Source of the DNA: Nocardioides sp. SYSU D00065
Lineage (GTDB): Bacteria > Actinomycetota > Actinomycetes > Propionibacteriales > Nocardioidaceae
DNA length: 64,000 nt
Assembly (NCBI RefSeq): GCF_017916425.1
Contig: NZ_JAFMSX010000001.1
Coordinates: forward strand, 62,001 to 126,000
Reading direction: 5' to 3'
Shown: piece by piece, positions 17,046-26,460 of the stretch
How positions within the stretch are numbered: position 1 is the stretch's first letter
Layout: the number at the start of each line of letters is the position of its first letter
Translations under genes and position numbers: made by a program
The notes under the pieces: generated by a model
What the model was told of the DNA's origin: nothing
Seen by the model: only the letters and a program-made list of their open reading frames with translations
Databases searched by the model: none

Positions 17046-17074
17046 TTGGATTTCATCGACCGCCGTGCCATGAT
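17046..17074 (+). promoter_or_regulatory. Promoter of the 6C RNA gene
   Basis: TTGGAT at 17046-17051 and CATGAT at 17069-17074 are separated by 17 bp. The predicted start near 17080-17081 is just before the first stem of the RNA. Confidence 0.55.
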
Positions 17075-17079
17075 CGCTG

Positions 17080-17165
17080 ACGCCAGCGCGGCATCCCCCG
17101 TCTGTGCTGGCCACCAGGTGCCGGACAGCTTCCCCCCGTGGCTGTCCGGCACCTGCTCTTTCCCC
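17080..17165 (+). ncRNA. 6C RNA (actinobacterial small RNA with two C-rich hairpin loops)
   Basis: Two consecutive hairpins with C-rich loops match the published description of the actinobacterial 6C RNA class. Hairpin 1: GCCAGC 17082-17087 with GCTGGC 17106-17111, loop containing CATCCCCCG. Hairpin 2: CAGGTGCCGGACAGC 17115-17129 with 17141-17155, loop TTCCCCCCGTG with six Cs, followed by CTCTTTCCC and probably doubling as the terminator. It has its own promoter and lies in an intergenic gap between DUF3099 and a small gene. In other actinobacteria 6C acts on target mRNAs through its loops; the targets here are unknown. Confidence 0.85.
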
Positions 17166-17198
17166 TGACCGTCCGACCCGTCCGGAGGCGTGAGGACC

Positions 17199-17420
17199 GT
17201 GGGCCCCGATCGCGACACCTGCTCCGCCAAGGGCTGCCAGGCCGACGCGGCGTGGGCGCTGCAGTGGAACAACCCGAAGATCCACACTCCGGAGCGGCGC
17301 AAGACCTGGCTGGCGTGCGACGAGCACCGGGGCTCCCTGTCGGACTTCTTGGCCGCGCGCGGCTTCCTGAGGGACGTCGTTCCGCACGACCCGGCCGCCG
17401 ACGTCGAGCAGGGCGGCTAG
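17199..17420 (+). CDS. Small Cys/His-containing protein of unknown function
   Basis: A protein of about 73 residues with a possible metal site: CSAKGC near the N-terminus and CDEHRG near residue 40, separated by a Trp-rich WALQWNNPKIHT block. It looks like a conserved actinobacterial small protein, but I know no function. GTG 17199 is preferred because GGAGG (17184-17188) lies 10 nt upstream; GTG 17190 in frame would leave only 1 nt. It sits between the 6C RNA and malQ, same strand. Confidence 0.65.
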   Translation: MGPDRDTCSAKGCQADAAWALQWNNPKIHTPERRKTWLACDEHRGSLSDFLAARGFLRDVVPHDPAADVEQGG

Positions 17421-17447
17421 ATCGGCGCGCGCGGGGAACTGGGGCGC

Positions 17448-19295
17448 ATGGTGAACACCGACTACCGCAGCACGACCGACGCCTGGGGCATCCAGCGCGA
17501 CTGGGTCGACGCCGATGACGTGCCCCAGCGGGTCTCCGAGGACACGGTCGCGCGCCTGCGCGAGGTGATCGGCGAGGCGCCCGACGACCTCGAGCGGCGC
17601 GCCCCGATCGTCTCCCGGCCCGGCCGCGACCTCGGGACCGGCCCGGTGACGGTCGTCTGCGAGGACGGCACCGAGCGCCGGATCGACGGCGTGCTGCCCG
17701 ACGACATGCCGCTCGGCTACCACCGCCTGCACGACGCCGACGGCAACGACCGCCTGCTCGTGGTCTCACCCGGACGGTGCTGGCTGCCCCAGCAGCGCAC
17801 GTGGGGCTGGGCCGTCCAGCTGTACGGCGCGCGGTCCGCGTCGAGCTGGGGCATCGGCGACCTGGCCGACCTGCGCACCCTGCGCGAGTGGACCGAGCGC
17901 GAGGGCGGCGGCTTCTTGCTGGTCAACCCGCTCCACGCGGTCGCGCCCACGGTCCCGCTCGAGACGAGCCCCTATCTTCCGGCCACGCGCCGCTTCCGCA
18001 ACCCCGTCTACCTGCACGTCCCCGAGGTGGCGGGCTTCGCGGAGGGCGACGCCGACCCGGACGCGGTGGCGCGTGCGAACGCGTCCGGGCTCGTGGACCG
18101 GGACCCCGTCTGGGAGCTCAAGCTGGCCGCCCTCCGGCGGTCCTACGACCGCCGGTCGAGCGGCGGCGACCCCGCCTTCGAGGCGTGGCGCGCCGAGCGG
18201 GGACCGGGGCTGGAGGAGTTCGCGACGTGGTCCGCGCTGGCCGAGGAGCACGGTCCGGACTGGCACACGTGGCCGCCCGCCCTGCGCCGCCCCGATGGCG
18301 AGGACGTCGAGTCCTTCCGTCGTGATCACGCTCAGCGGGTGGGCTTCCACGCCTGGCTGCAGTGGCAGCTCGACGAGCAGCTCCGCGCGGCGACCGGCGA
18401 CCTCACCGTCATCCAGGACCTTCCCATCGGGGTGTCCGGCGGCGGCGCGGACGCGTGGGCGTGGCAGGAGGGGCTGGCGCAGGGCGTCACCGTCGGCGCG
18501 CCGCCCGACGCTCTCAACACCCTCGGACAGGACTGGGGCTCGCCGCCGATGGTGCCGTGGCGCCTGCGCCTGGCCGACTACGAGCCGTTCATCCAGTCTG
18601 TGCGCAGCACCATCTCCGGCGCCGGCGGCCTGCGCATCGACCACGTGATGGGCCTGTTCCGACTGTGGTGGATCCCCGAGGGTGCCGGCGCCACCGAGGG
18701 CGCCTACGTCCGCTACCCGAGCGACGACCTGCTCGACATCGTCGCCCTCGAGTCGCACCGAGCCCAGGCCGTGGTCGTCGGCGAGGACCTCGGGACCGTC
18801 GAGCCGGGTGTCCCGGAGGCGCTCAGCAGCCGGGCGATCCTGTCCTACAAGGTGCTGTGGTTCGAGGAGGACGACCCCGCCGAGTGGCCGGTCGAGGCGC
18901 TCGCCACGGTCACCACCCACGACCTGCCCACGGTGGCCGGGCTGTGGACCGGCTCGGATGCCGCCGACCAGCTCGCCACGACCGGGATGCCGGAGGACGA
19001 CGTCCGCGCCGGCCGCGACGACCTCGTGGCCAAGCTGGTCCGCTCCGGCCTGTCGCCCGACGCCACGCCCGAGGAGGCGGTGGACGCCGCGTACGCCGAG
19101 CTGTCGCGCGCGCCCTCGCTCCTGCTGTCGCTGTCGCTCGAGGACGCGGTGCTCGAGGAGCGCCGTCCCAACGTGCCGGGGACGGTCGAGCGGCACAACT
19201 GGCGGCTGCCCCTGCCGGTGCCGGTCGACGCGCTGGGCGACCTGCCGTCGGCGACCCGGCTCGTGCGGCTCGTCACCGATGCTCTGCGCGACTAG
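17448..19295 (+). CDS. malQ: 4-alpha-glucanotransferase (amylomaltase)
   Basis: A 615-residue glycoside hydrolase family 77 enzyme that transfers maltodextrin segments in glycogen/maltose metabolism. The N-terminal 130 residues form the extra domain of actinobacterial MalQ. Catalytic motifs follow: GLRIDHVMGLFRLWWIP (nucleophile Asp), VVGEDLGTVEPGV (acid/base Glu) and TTHDLPTVAGLW (third carboxylate). NPLHAVAPT and ETSPYLPATRRFRNPVYL are the conserved substrate blocks. The ATG lies 27 nt after the small upstream gene. Cytosolic; no other glycogen genes are adjacent. Confidence 0.94.
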   Translation: MVNTDYRSTTDAWGIQRDWVDADDVPQRVSEDTVARLREVIGEAPDDLERRAPIVSRPGRDLGTGPVTVVCEDGTERRIDGVLPDDMPLGYHRLHDADGNDRLLVVSPGRCWLPQQRTWGWAVQLYGARSASSWGIGDLADLRTLREWTEREGGGFLLVNPLHAVAPTVPLETSPYLPATRRFRNPVYLHVPEVAGFAEGDADPDAVARANASGLVDRDPVWELKLAALRRSYDRRSSGGDPAFEAWRAERGPGLEEFATWSALAEEHGPDWHTWPPALRRPDGEDVESFRRDHAQRVGFHAWLQWQLDEQLRAATGDLTVIQDLPIGVSGGGADAWAWQEGLAQGVTVGAPPDALNTLGQDWGSPPMVPWRLRLADYEPFIQSVRSTISGAGGLRIDHVMGLFRLWWIPEGAGATEGAYVRYPSDDLLDIVALESHRAQAVVVGEDLGTVEPGVPEALSSRAILSYKVLWFEEDDPAEWPVEALATVTTHDLPTVAGLWTGSDAADQLATTGMPEDDVRAGRDDLVAKLVRSGLSPDATPEEAVDAAYAELSRAPSLLLSLSLEDAVLEERRPNVPGTVERHNWRLPLPVPVDALGDLPSATRLVRLVTDALRD

Positions 19296-19301
19296 CCGGC
19301 G

Positions 19302-20291
19302 TCAGCCGCCGATCGCGGACATCGGCCGGTCGGGCTGGAGGAACGTCACGTCGTCGATCCCGTGACCGGCCCGCTTGCCGAGCATCGCGACGACCCACCG
19401 CTCGGCGATCTCCTGGTCGCTCGCGCCACTGCGCAGCGCCGTGCGGAGGTCGGACTCCTCGCGGGCGAACAGGCAGTTGCGCACCTGACCGTCGGCAGTG
19501 AGCCGCACCCGGTCGCAGTCCCCGCAGAACGGGCGGGTGACCGAGGCGATGATGCCGACCGTCGCGGGTCCCCCGTCGACGTCGAACAGCTCAGCCGGGG
19601 CGCTCCCGCGGGGAGCCCCGTGCGGCGTCAGGGTGAACTCGGCGCTCAGCGCCTCGTGGATCTCGTCGGCGGTGACCATCGCGGCACGGCTCCACCCGTG
19701 CTGGGCGTCGAGCGGCATCTGCTCGATGAAGCGCAGCTCGTAGCCCTGGGCGATGCTCCACCGCAGCAGCTCGGCGGCCTGGTCGTCGTTGGTGCCGCGC
19801 AGCAGCACCGCGTTGAGCTTGATCGGCCCCAGGCCGGCCGCCTTCGCCGCCTCGAGCCCGGCCACGACGTCTTGGAGCCGGTCGCGACGGGTGATCGTCG
19901 CGAACGTCTCGGGCCGCACGCTGTCGATGCTGGCGTTGATCCGGTCGAGACCGGCCTCGGCCAGGGCGTGTGCGGTGCGCGTCAGGCCGAGCGCGTTGGT
20001 GGTGAGCGACGTCTCCACGCCGAGCGCGTGGGTGCGCGCGACGATGTCGACGAGCCCGCGGCGCAGCAGCGGCTCCCCGCCCGTGAACCGCACCTCGGCG
20101 ATGCCGAGCCGTTCCACACCGATGGTGACGAGCCGGACGACCTCGTCGTCGCTCAGCGTCTGCTCGGTGGGCAGCCAGTCCAGCCCCTCGGCAGGCATGC
20201 AGTAGTTGCACCGCAGGTTGCACCGGTCGGTGAGCGACACACGCAGGTCCGTGGCCACGCGGCCGAAGCGGTCTGCCAGAGGTGTCGTCAC
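19302..20291 (-). CDS. moaA: GTP 3',8-cyclase, molybdenum cofactor synthesis
   Basis: A 329-residue radical SAM enzyme for the first step of molybdopterin synthesis. The N-terminal cluster is CNLRCNYC (Cys24, 28, 31), the C-terminal cluster includes FCGDCDRVRLTADG and NCLFA, and the protein ends in the required Gly-Gly (MSAIGG). The length is normal. GTG start with TAGACT ending 6 nt upstream, so probably leaderless. No other moa gene is adjacent; the partner MoaC is presumably elsewhere. Confidence 0.95.
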   Translation of the reverse strand: MTTPLADRFGRVATDLRVSLTDRCNLRCNYCMPAEGLDWLPTEQTLSDDEVVRLVTIGVERLGIAEVRFTGGEPLLRRGLVDIVARTHALGVETSLTTNALGLTRTAHALAEAGLDRINASIDSVRPETFATITRRDRLQDVVAGLEAAKAAGLGPIKLNAVLLRGTNDDQAAELLRWSIAQGYELRFIEQMPLDAQHGWSRAAMVTADEIHEALSAEFTLTPHGAPRGSAPAELFDVDGGPATVGIIASVTRPFCGDCDRVRLTADGQVRNCLFAREESDLRTALRSGASDQEIAERWVVAMLGKRAGHGIDDVTFLQPDRPMSAIGG

Positions 20292-20297
20292 GTCTCG

Positions 20298-20356
20298 AGT
20301 CTACGGGCGAACCGTCGTCACCACCCGTCCGCGGCTCAGGATGCGCCGGATAGCCT
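20298..20356. promoter_or_regulatory. Divergent leaderless promoters of moaA and the SURF1 gene
   Basis: Minus-strand TAGACT (20298-20303) ends 6 nt before GTG 20291. Plus-strand TAGCCT (20351-20356) ends 6 nt before GTG 20363. Both genes lack a Shine-Dalgarno sequence. Confidence 0.5.
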
Positions 20357-20362
20357 CAGCGA

Positions 20363-21175
20363 GTGCACAAGCTGCGGTTCCTGGTCTCGCGGCGCTGGAT
20401 CGCCTTCGCGCTCGTCGTCGTCTTCCTCGCATGGGTCGCGTGGCGCCTCGGCGAGTGGCAGTTCCACCGGCTCGAGGACCGCCGCGAGCGCAACGAGATC
20501 ATCCAGCGCAACGAGAAGGCCGGCGCCGATCCCGTCGCCGAGGTGATGGCGCCCGGCAAGACCGTCGCGGAGACCGACGAGTGGCGCATCGTCGAGGCGC
20601 GAGGCACCTATGCGGTCGACGACACCGTGATCGTGCGGTACCGCACCCGCGACGGCGCTGCCGGCGTCGACGTCGTGGTGCCGCTGGACCTCAGCGACGG
20701 TTCCACCGTGCTGGTCGACCGCGGCTGGTTCGCGACCGACAACCGCGGCGCCACGAGCGAGGACGTGCCCGAGCCACCGGCGGGCGAGGTCACCGTCACC
20801 GGCTGGGTGCGCCGCGACGCCGAGGGCGACAGCACCGCGGTCACCGACGGGTCCACCCGGGCGGTGAACAGCGAGCGCATCGGCGAGGCGCTCGGCCGCG
20901 AGGTGCTCGGCGGCTGGATCGACCTGCGCTCGGAGTCCCCGGCACCGGCGACGCCCCTCGAGCCGGTGGAGATGCCGGAACTGAACGAGGGGCCGCACTT
21001 CTTCTACGGCCTGCAGTGGTGGTTCTTCGGCGCCCTGGCCATCTTCGGCTTCCTCTACCTCATCTACGACGAGTGGCGCGGCGGCCGCGGCCCCTGGGGC
21101 AAGACCCGCGGTCCGCAGTCACAGCGCGCGGAGCAGCCCGCCGTCGACCGGAAGCATCACGCCCGTCAGGAATGA
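20363..21175 (+). CDS. SURF1 family cytochrome oxidase biogenesis protein
   Basis: 270 residues with the SURF1 topology: one membrane helix at about 8-26 (FALVVVFLAWVAWRLGEWQF), a large extracytoplasmic domain, and a second helix near 215-235 (LQWWFFGALAIFGFLYLIY). WRLGEWQFHRLEDRRERN and VDRGWF are typical family blocks. SURF1 helps insert heme a into cytochrome c oxidase, matching ctaA and ctaB further along. The last 19 codons overlap the convergent SDR gene. Confidence 0.9.
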   Translation: MHKLRFLVSRRWIAFALVVVFLAWVAWRLGEWQFHRLEDRRERNEIIQRNEKAGADPVAEVMAPGKTVAETDEWRIVEARGTYAVDDTVIVRYRTRDGAAGVDVVVPLDLSDGSTVLVDRGWFATDNRGATSEDVPEPPAGEVTVTGWVRRDAEGDSTAVTDGSTRAVNSERIGEALGREVLGGWIDLRSESPAPATPLEPVEMPELNEGPHFFYGLQWWFFGALAIFGFLYLIYDEWRGGRGPWGKTRGPQSQRAEQPAVDRKHHARQE

Positions 21176-21889
21176 CGCGGCAGGCGAGAGGAGGAACGCG
21201 GCCACGGTGCCGAACTCCTCCGGCTCGCCGTAGCGACCCAGGGGGATCGTCGCCTCGGCCGCCTCGCGTGCCGCCTCCGGGTCACCGGTCGACGCGTCGA
21301 GCTCGGCCACCCGCTCGGTGGCGATGCGGCCCGGCAGCAGGCCGTTGACCCTCACGCCGCGCGGCCCGAGCTCGTCGGCCAGGGTCTTGGCGACCATCGC
21401 CAGCCCGGGGCGCAGCCCGTTGGAGATCGCCATCTCGGGCAGCGGCGCGCGTACGCTGGAGGAGAGCACGAGCCCCAGCGCGCCGCCGTCCGGCAGCGCC
21501 GCGCCGACCTCGCGCGCGAGGCGTACGGCTCCGAGGAACACCGACTCGAACGCGGCGCTCCACTGCTCGTCGGTGATGGCGCCGACCGGCCCCTTCGGGG
21601 GGCCGCCGACGCTGATAAGCGCACCGTCGACACGGCCCCACGCCTCCTCGGCGGCCGCGAGCAGGCGGGCGGGCGCGTCGCGGTCGGCGTTGTCGGCGAC
21701 GACGGACACCGCCGCGTCGCGCTGCGCGGCGTCGTTGAGGGTCGCCACGGCGTCGTCGAGTGACGGCGCGGATCGGCCGGACAGCACCACCCGGGCGCCC
21801 TCGGCGACGAGGGCCTCGGCGGTGGCCCGCCCCAGTCCGCGCGCCCCTCCGGTCACGAGGTAGACGCGGTCGGTCAGCTGCAGGTCCAT
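21119..21889 (-). CDS. Short-chain dehydrogenase/reductase
   Basis: A 256-residue SDR oxidoreductase: YLVTGGARGLGRATAEAL binds NAD(P), and GGALGLVLSSSVRAP is followed by a motif in which the usual catalytic YxxxK is not evident (the equivalent region reads EMAISNGLRPGLAM). The Tyr is replaced by Ile and the Lys by Arg, so it is a divergent or atypical SDR. FLLSPAASFLTGVMLPVDGG closes the fold. Substrate unknown. It overlaps the convergent SURF1 gene by 57 nt; the ATG has TAGGCT 7 nt upstream. Confidence 0.8.
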   Translation of the reverse strand: MDLQLTDRVYLVTGGARGLGRATAEALVAEGARVVLSGRSAPSLDDAVATLNDAAQRDAAVSVVADNADRDAPARLLAAAEEAWGRVDGALISVGGPPKGPVGAITDEQWSAAFESVFLGAVRLAREVGAALPDGGALGLVLSSSVRAPLPEMAISNGLRPGLAMVAKTLADELGPRGVRVNGLLPGRIATERVAELDASTGDPEAAREAAEATIPLGRYGEPEEFGTVAAFLLSPAASFLTGVMLPVDGGLLRAL

Positions 21890-21896
21890 GTCCCCG

Positions 21897-21902
21897 AGCC
21901 TA
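21897..21902 (-). promoter_or_regulatory. -10 element for leaderless SDR gene
   Basis: Minus-strand TAGGCT ends 7 nt before ATG 21889. It lies 30 bp beyond the stop codon of the upstream ABC exporter gene. Confidence 0.5.
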
Positions 21903-21931
21903 GCGGCGCGCGACGGGCCGCCGAGACGCGC

Positions 21932-23821
21932 TCAGCCGGACGCGCCGACGGCCGACTCCTCGCGGAACTGCGTCGCGTGGAGGGTCGCGTAGAGCCCGCC
22001 GGCGGCGAGCAGCTCGGCATGCGTGCCCTGCTCGACGACCCGGCCGTCGTCGAGGACGAGGATCAGGTCGGCGTTGCGCACCGTCGAGAGCCGGTGGGCG
22101 ATGACCAGGGACGTACGTCCCTCCAGCGCCGCGTCGAGCGCGCGCTGGACGGCTGCCTCGGACTCGCTGTCGAGGTGCGCCGTGGCCTCGTCGAGCACCA
22201 CGATCGACGGCGCCTTGAGCAGCAGCCGCGCGATCGCGAGGCGCTGGCGCTCGCCGCCGCTGAGGCGGTAGCCGCGGTCGCCGACCACGGTGTCGAGCCC
22301 GTCGGGCAGCGCGCGTACCAGTCCGGCGATCTGCGCCGCCTCGAGCGCGGCCCAGACCTCGGCCTCCGTCGCGTCGGGCCGGGCGTAGAGCAGGTTGGCG
22401 CGGATGGTGTCGTGGAACATGTGCGCGTCCTGGGTGACGTAGCCGACAACGTCCTCGAGCGACTCGAGCGTCACGTCGCGGACGTCGTGGCCGCCCACCC
22501 GTACGGCGCCGGCCTCGACGTCGTAGAGCCGGGCGACGAGGTGCGTCACGGTCGTCTTGCCCGCGCCGGAGTGACCGACGAGCGCCACCATCTGGCCCGG
22601 CTCGGCGGTGAAGGTGACGTCGTGCAGCACCTGGCCGGTCTCGCGCGACTCGGTGCGCGCCACGGTCTCCAGCGACGCGAGCGAGATCTGGTCGGCGCGC
22701 GGGTAGGTGAACGCGACGTGGTCGAACTCGAGCCGGGACGCGGTGCGCGGCAGCTCGACGGCGTCGGGCTTCTCCTGGATCAGCGACGGCAGGTCGAGCA
22801 CCTCGAAGACGCGGTCGAAGCTCACCAGCGCGGTCATCACGTCGATGCGGACGTTGGACAGCCCCTGAAGCGGACCGAGGAGTCGGGTGAGCAGCACGCC
22901 GAGGGCGACGATGGTGCCGACGGAGAGGTCGCCGCGGATCGCCAGCCAGCCGCCGATGCCGTAGACGAGGGCGGTGGCCAGCGACGGCACGAGCGTCATG
23001 GCGGCGAAGAAGATGCGGGTCAGCAACGAGATGCGCACGCCCAGGTCGCGCACCACGGCCGCCTTGCGCGCGTAGGCGACGTCCTCGGACTCGCGGCGGC
23101 CGAAGAGCTTGAGCAGCATCGCCCCGCCGACGTTGAAGCGCTCGGTCATGGCGTTGCCGAGGTCGGCGTTGCCGTCCATCTGCTGGCGCGACAGGTCGGC
23201 CAGGCGGTTGCCGACCAGGCGCGAGGCCAGCAGCAGGATCGGGAACAGCGCCAGGCACAGCACGGTCACCGGCCAGCTGAGGAAGAGCATCGTCACCCCG
23301 ACCACCACGGCCGCGATGATGTTGGAGACGGTGCCCTGCAGGGTGGAGGTGAAGGCCCGCTGGGCGCCGATGACGTCGTTGTTGAGCCGGCTGACCAGCG
23401 CCCCGGTCTGGGTGCGGGTGAAGAACGCCAGGGACTGTCGCTGCACGTGGGCGAAGACGCGGGTGCGCAGGTCGTAGATCAGGCCCTCGCCGATGCGGCT
23501 GGACAGCCAGCCCGTGACCAGGCCGAAGGCGGCGTCGACCACCGCCACGACGGCGACCAGGGCCGCCAGCCACACCACCAGCGAGGTGTCGCCGGCGCGG
23601 ACGCCGTCGTCGATGATCGCCTTGAGCAGCAGCGGCGGCACGACCACCAGCGCGGCATCGACCACCGTGATCGCCAGGAAGGCGGCGATCAGCCTGCGGT
23701 GCGGTCGCGCGAAGGACAGCACCCGGCGCACGGTGCGGCGCTCGATCTTGTTGTCGACGACGCTCCGGTCGCTGCGCAGGTACCGCCACGGCGGACCACC
23801 AGATCCGGGCCCCATCGACAT
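21932..23821 (-). CDS. ABC exporter, fused permease-ATPase (MsbA/LmrA type)
   Basis: A 629-residue half-transporter: an N-terminal six-helix ABC membrane domain (about 40-340) and a C-terminal ATPase with Walker A GHSGAGKTT, signature LSGGERQRLAIARLLL, Walker B IVVLDEATAHLD and H-loop VIAHRLSTV. It probably works as a homodimer exporting lipids, drugs or peptides. The CRIB-like DxxFGLVTGWLSSRIGEGLIYDLR region is typical of type I exporters. ATG preceded by GGAGG. No adjacent partner ABC gene. Confidence 0.92.
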   Translation of the reverse strand: MSMGPGSGGPPWRYLRSDRSVVDNKIERRTVRRVLSFARPHRRLIAAFLAITVVDAALVVVPPLLLKAIIDDGVRAGDTSLVVWLAALVAVVAVVDAAFGLVTGWLSSRIGEGLIYDLRTRVFAHVQRQSLAFFTRTQTGALVSRLNNDVIGAQRAFTSTLQGTVSNIIAAVVVGVTMLFLSWPVTVLCLALFPILLLASRLVGNRLADLSRQQMDGNADLGNAMTERFNVGGAMLLKLFGRRESEDVAYARKAAVVRDLGVRISLLTRIFFAAMTLVPSLATALVYGIGGWLAIRGDLSVGTIVALGVLLTRLLGPLQGLSNVRIDVMTALVSFDRVFEVLDLPSLIQEKPDAVELPRTASRLEFDHVAFTYPRADQISLASLETVARTESRETGQVLHDVTFTAEPGQMVALVGHSGAGKTTVTHLVARLYDVEAGAVRVGGHDVRDVTLESLEDVVGYVTQDAHMFHDTIRANLLYARPDATEAEVWAALEAAQIAGLVRALPDGLDTVVGDRGYRLSGGERQRLAIARLLLKAPSIVVLDEATAHLDSESEAAVQRALDAALEGRTSLVIAHRLSTVRNADLILVLDDGRVVEQGTHAELLAAGGLYATLHATQFREESAVGASG

Positions 23822-23884
23822 GCGCGCTCCTCCGTCCGCTCATCAGCGTGAACTCCCGGGCAGCGGGCATTGTTCCCCGCTGGA

Positions 23885-23947
23885 TCAGCCCGGCGCGGTC
23901 AGCCCCGCGCGGTCAGCCCCGCGCGGTCAGCCCGGCGCGGTCAGCCC
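23885..23947 (-). repeat. 14-bp tandem repeat, four and a half copies, behind enoyl-CoA hydratase
   Basis: Four contiguous copies of TCAGCCCSGCGCGG (S = C or G) at 23885-23898, 23899-23912, 23913-23926 and 23927-23940, plus a 7-bp partial copy reaching into the last codons of the enoyl-CoA hydratase gene. Read on the gene strand, every unit begins with the same TGA that serves as the stop codon, so the stop has been duplicated with the unit. Confidence 0.9.
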
Positions 23948-24723
23948 AGGGCCGCGGCGAGCGCGCGGAAGCGCCGTACCTGCGCCTCCCGCTCCAGGCG
24001 CCGCTGGTCGTCGAGGTCGCGGTCGCTCGCGCCCTGCAGGAGGGCCTTCGTCTCGGCGACGACGCCGGGCATCGGCGCGAGGAGGGCCGCCACGAGGTCG
24101 GCGACGGCGCCGTCGAGGTCGTCCGCGGGCACCGCCGTGGTCGCCAGCCCGATCCGCACCGCCTCGTCGGCGGGTACGACGCGAGCGGTCGCGCAGATCT
24201 CCAGCGCCCGGGCGTAGCCGACGAGCTCGACCAGCGGCTTGGTGCCGGTGAGGTCGGGCACCAGCCCCAGGGCGGACTCCTTCATGGAGAGCTGCGCGTC
24301 GTCGGCGACCACCCGCAGGTCGCAGGCGAGGGCGAGCTGGAAGCCGGCGCCGACGGCGTGGCCGCGGACCTTGGCGATCGACACGAACCGGGGGTCGCGC
24401 AGCCAGGTGAAGCCGCGCTGGAACTGCTCGACGCGGGCCGACGCGTCCTCGTCGCTGAGCGCCAACAGGCCGATCACGCTCTCCTCGCCTCGGGTGGCGG
24501 GGTCGAGCATGGCCCGGTCGAGACCGGCGGAGAAGCTCGGCCCCTCCCCAGTCAGCACGACCACGCGTACGTCGTCGGGCAGCGTCGCTCCGATGTCGGC
24601 GAGGGCCAGCCACATGGCGGGCGTCTGCGCGTTGCGCACCTGCGGTCGGTCCAGCGTGACCGTGGCGACGGGGCTGTCGAGGTCGAGGCGGAGTCCGACG
24701 GCGGCGAGGTCCTCGGCAGTCAT
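23941..24723 (-). CDS. Enoyl-CoA hydratase/isomerase family protein
   Basis: A 260-residue crotonase-fold protein: PQVRNAQTPAMWLAL, the oxyanion-hole block VVLTGEGPSFSAGLDRA, and KVRGHAVGAGFQLALACDLRV with the second oxyanion Gly. It probably acts in beta-oxidation, but only some family catalytic Glu residues are recognisable, so hydratase versus isomerase cannot be decided. The ATG is preceded by TAGTAC and a palindrome resembling a TetR operator; the stop codon lies in a short tandem repeat. Confidence 0.86.
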   Translation of the reverse strand: MTAEDLAAVGLRLDLDSPVATVTLDRPQVRNAQTPAMWLALADIGATLPDDVRVVVLTGEGPSFSAGLDRAMLDPATRGEESVIGLLALSDEDASARVEQFQRGFTWLRDPRFVSIAKVRGHAVGAGFQLALACDLRVVADDAQLSMKESALGLVPDLTGTKPLVELVGYARALEICATARVVPADEAVRIGLATTAVPADDLDGAVADLVAALLAPMPGVVAETKALLQGASDRDLDDQRRLEREAQVRRFRALAAALG

Positions 24724-24736
24724 GGCCGCACCGTAC

Positions 24737-24748
24737 TACCGGGCGGTA
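24737..24748 (-). promoter_or_regulatory. Candidate TetR-type operator upstream of enoyl-CoA hydratase
   Basis: TACCGGGCGGTA forms a dyad with TACCG/CGGTA arms and a 2-bp centre, lying 13 nt before the ATG and overlapping the TAGTAC -10. TACCGNNCGGTA-like dyads are frequent TetR-family sites near fatty acid genes in actinobacteria. No regulator gene is adjacent. Confidence 0.4.
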
Positions 24749-24751
24749 ACC

Positions 24752-26350
<1,599 letters not shown>

Positions 26351-26408
26351 CTCGCGGGACATCCTACGAAGGGGTGGTGGCCACAGCCCCATCGGCGACG
26401 CATCGCGC

Positions 26409-26414
26409 TAACCT
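26409..26414 (+). promoter_or_regulatory. -10 element of the metallopeptidase gene
   Basis: TAACCT lies 46 nt before ATG 26461, giving a leader of about 40 nt with GGAAAGG as ribosome site; here the transcript is a normal leadered one. Confidence 0.45.
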
Positions 26415-26460
26415 GCGCGGGGGCTCGACCGGCGCCATCACCTGCGGAAAGGCATCGTCC

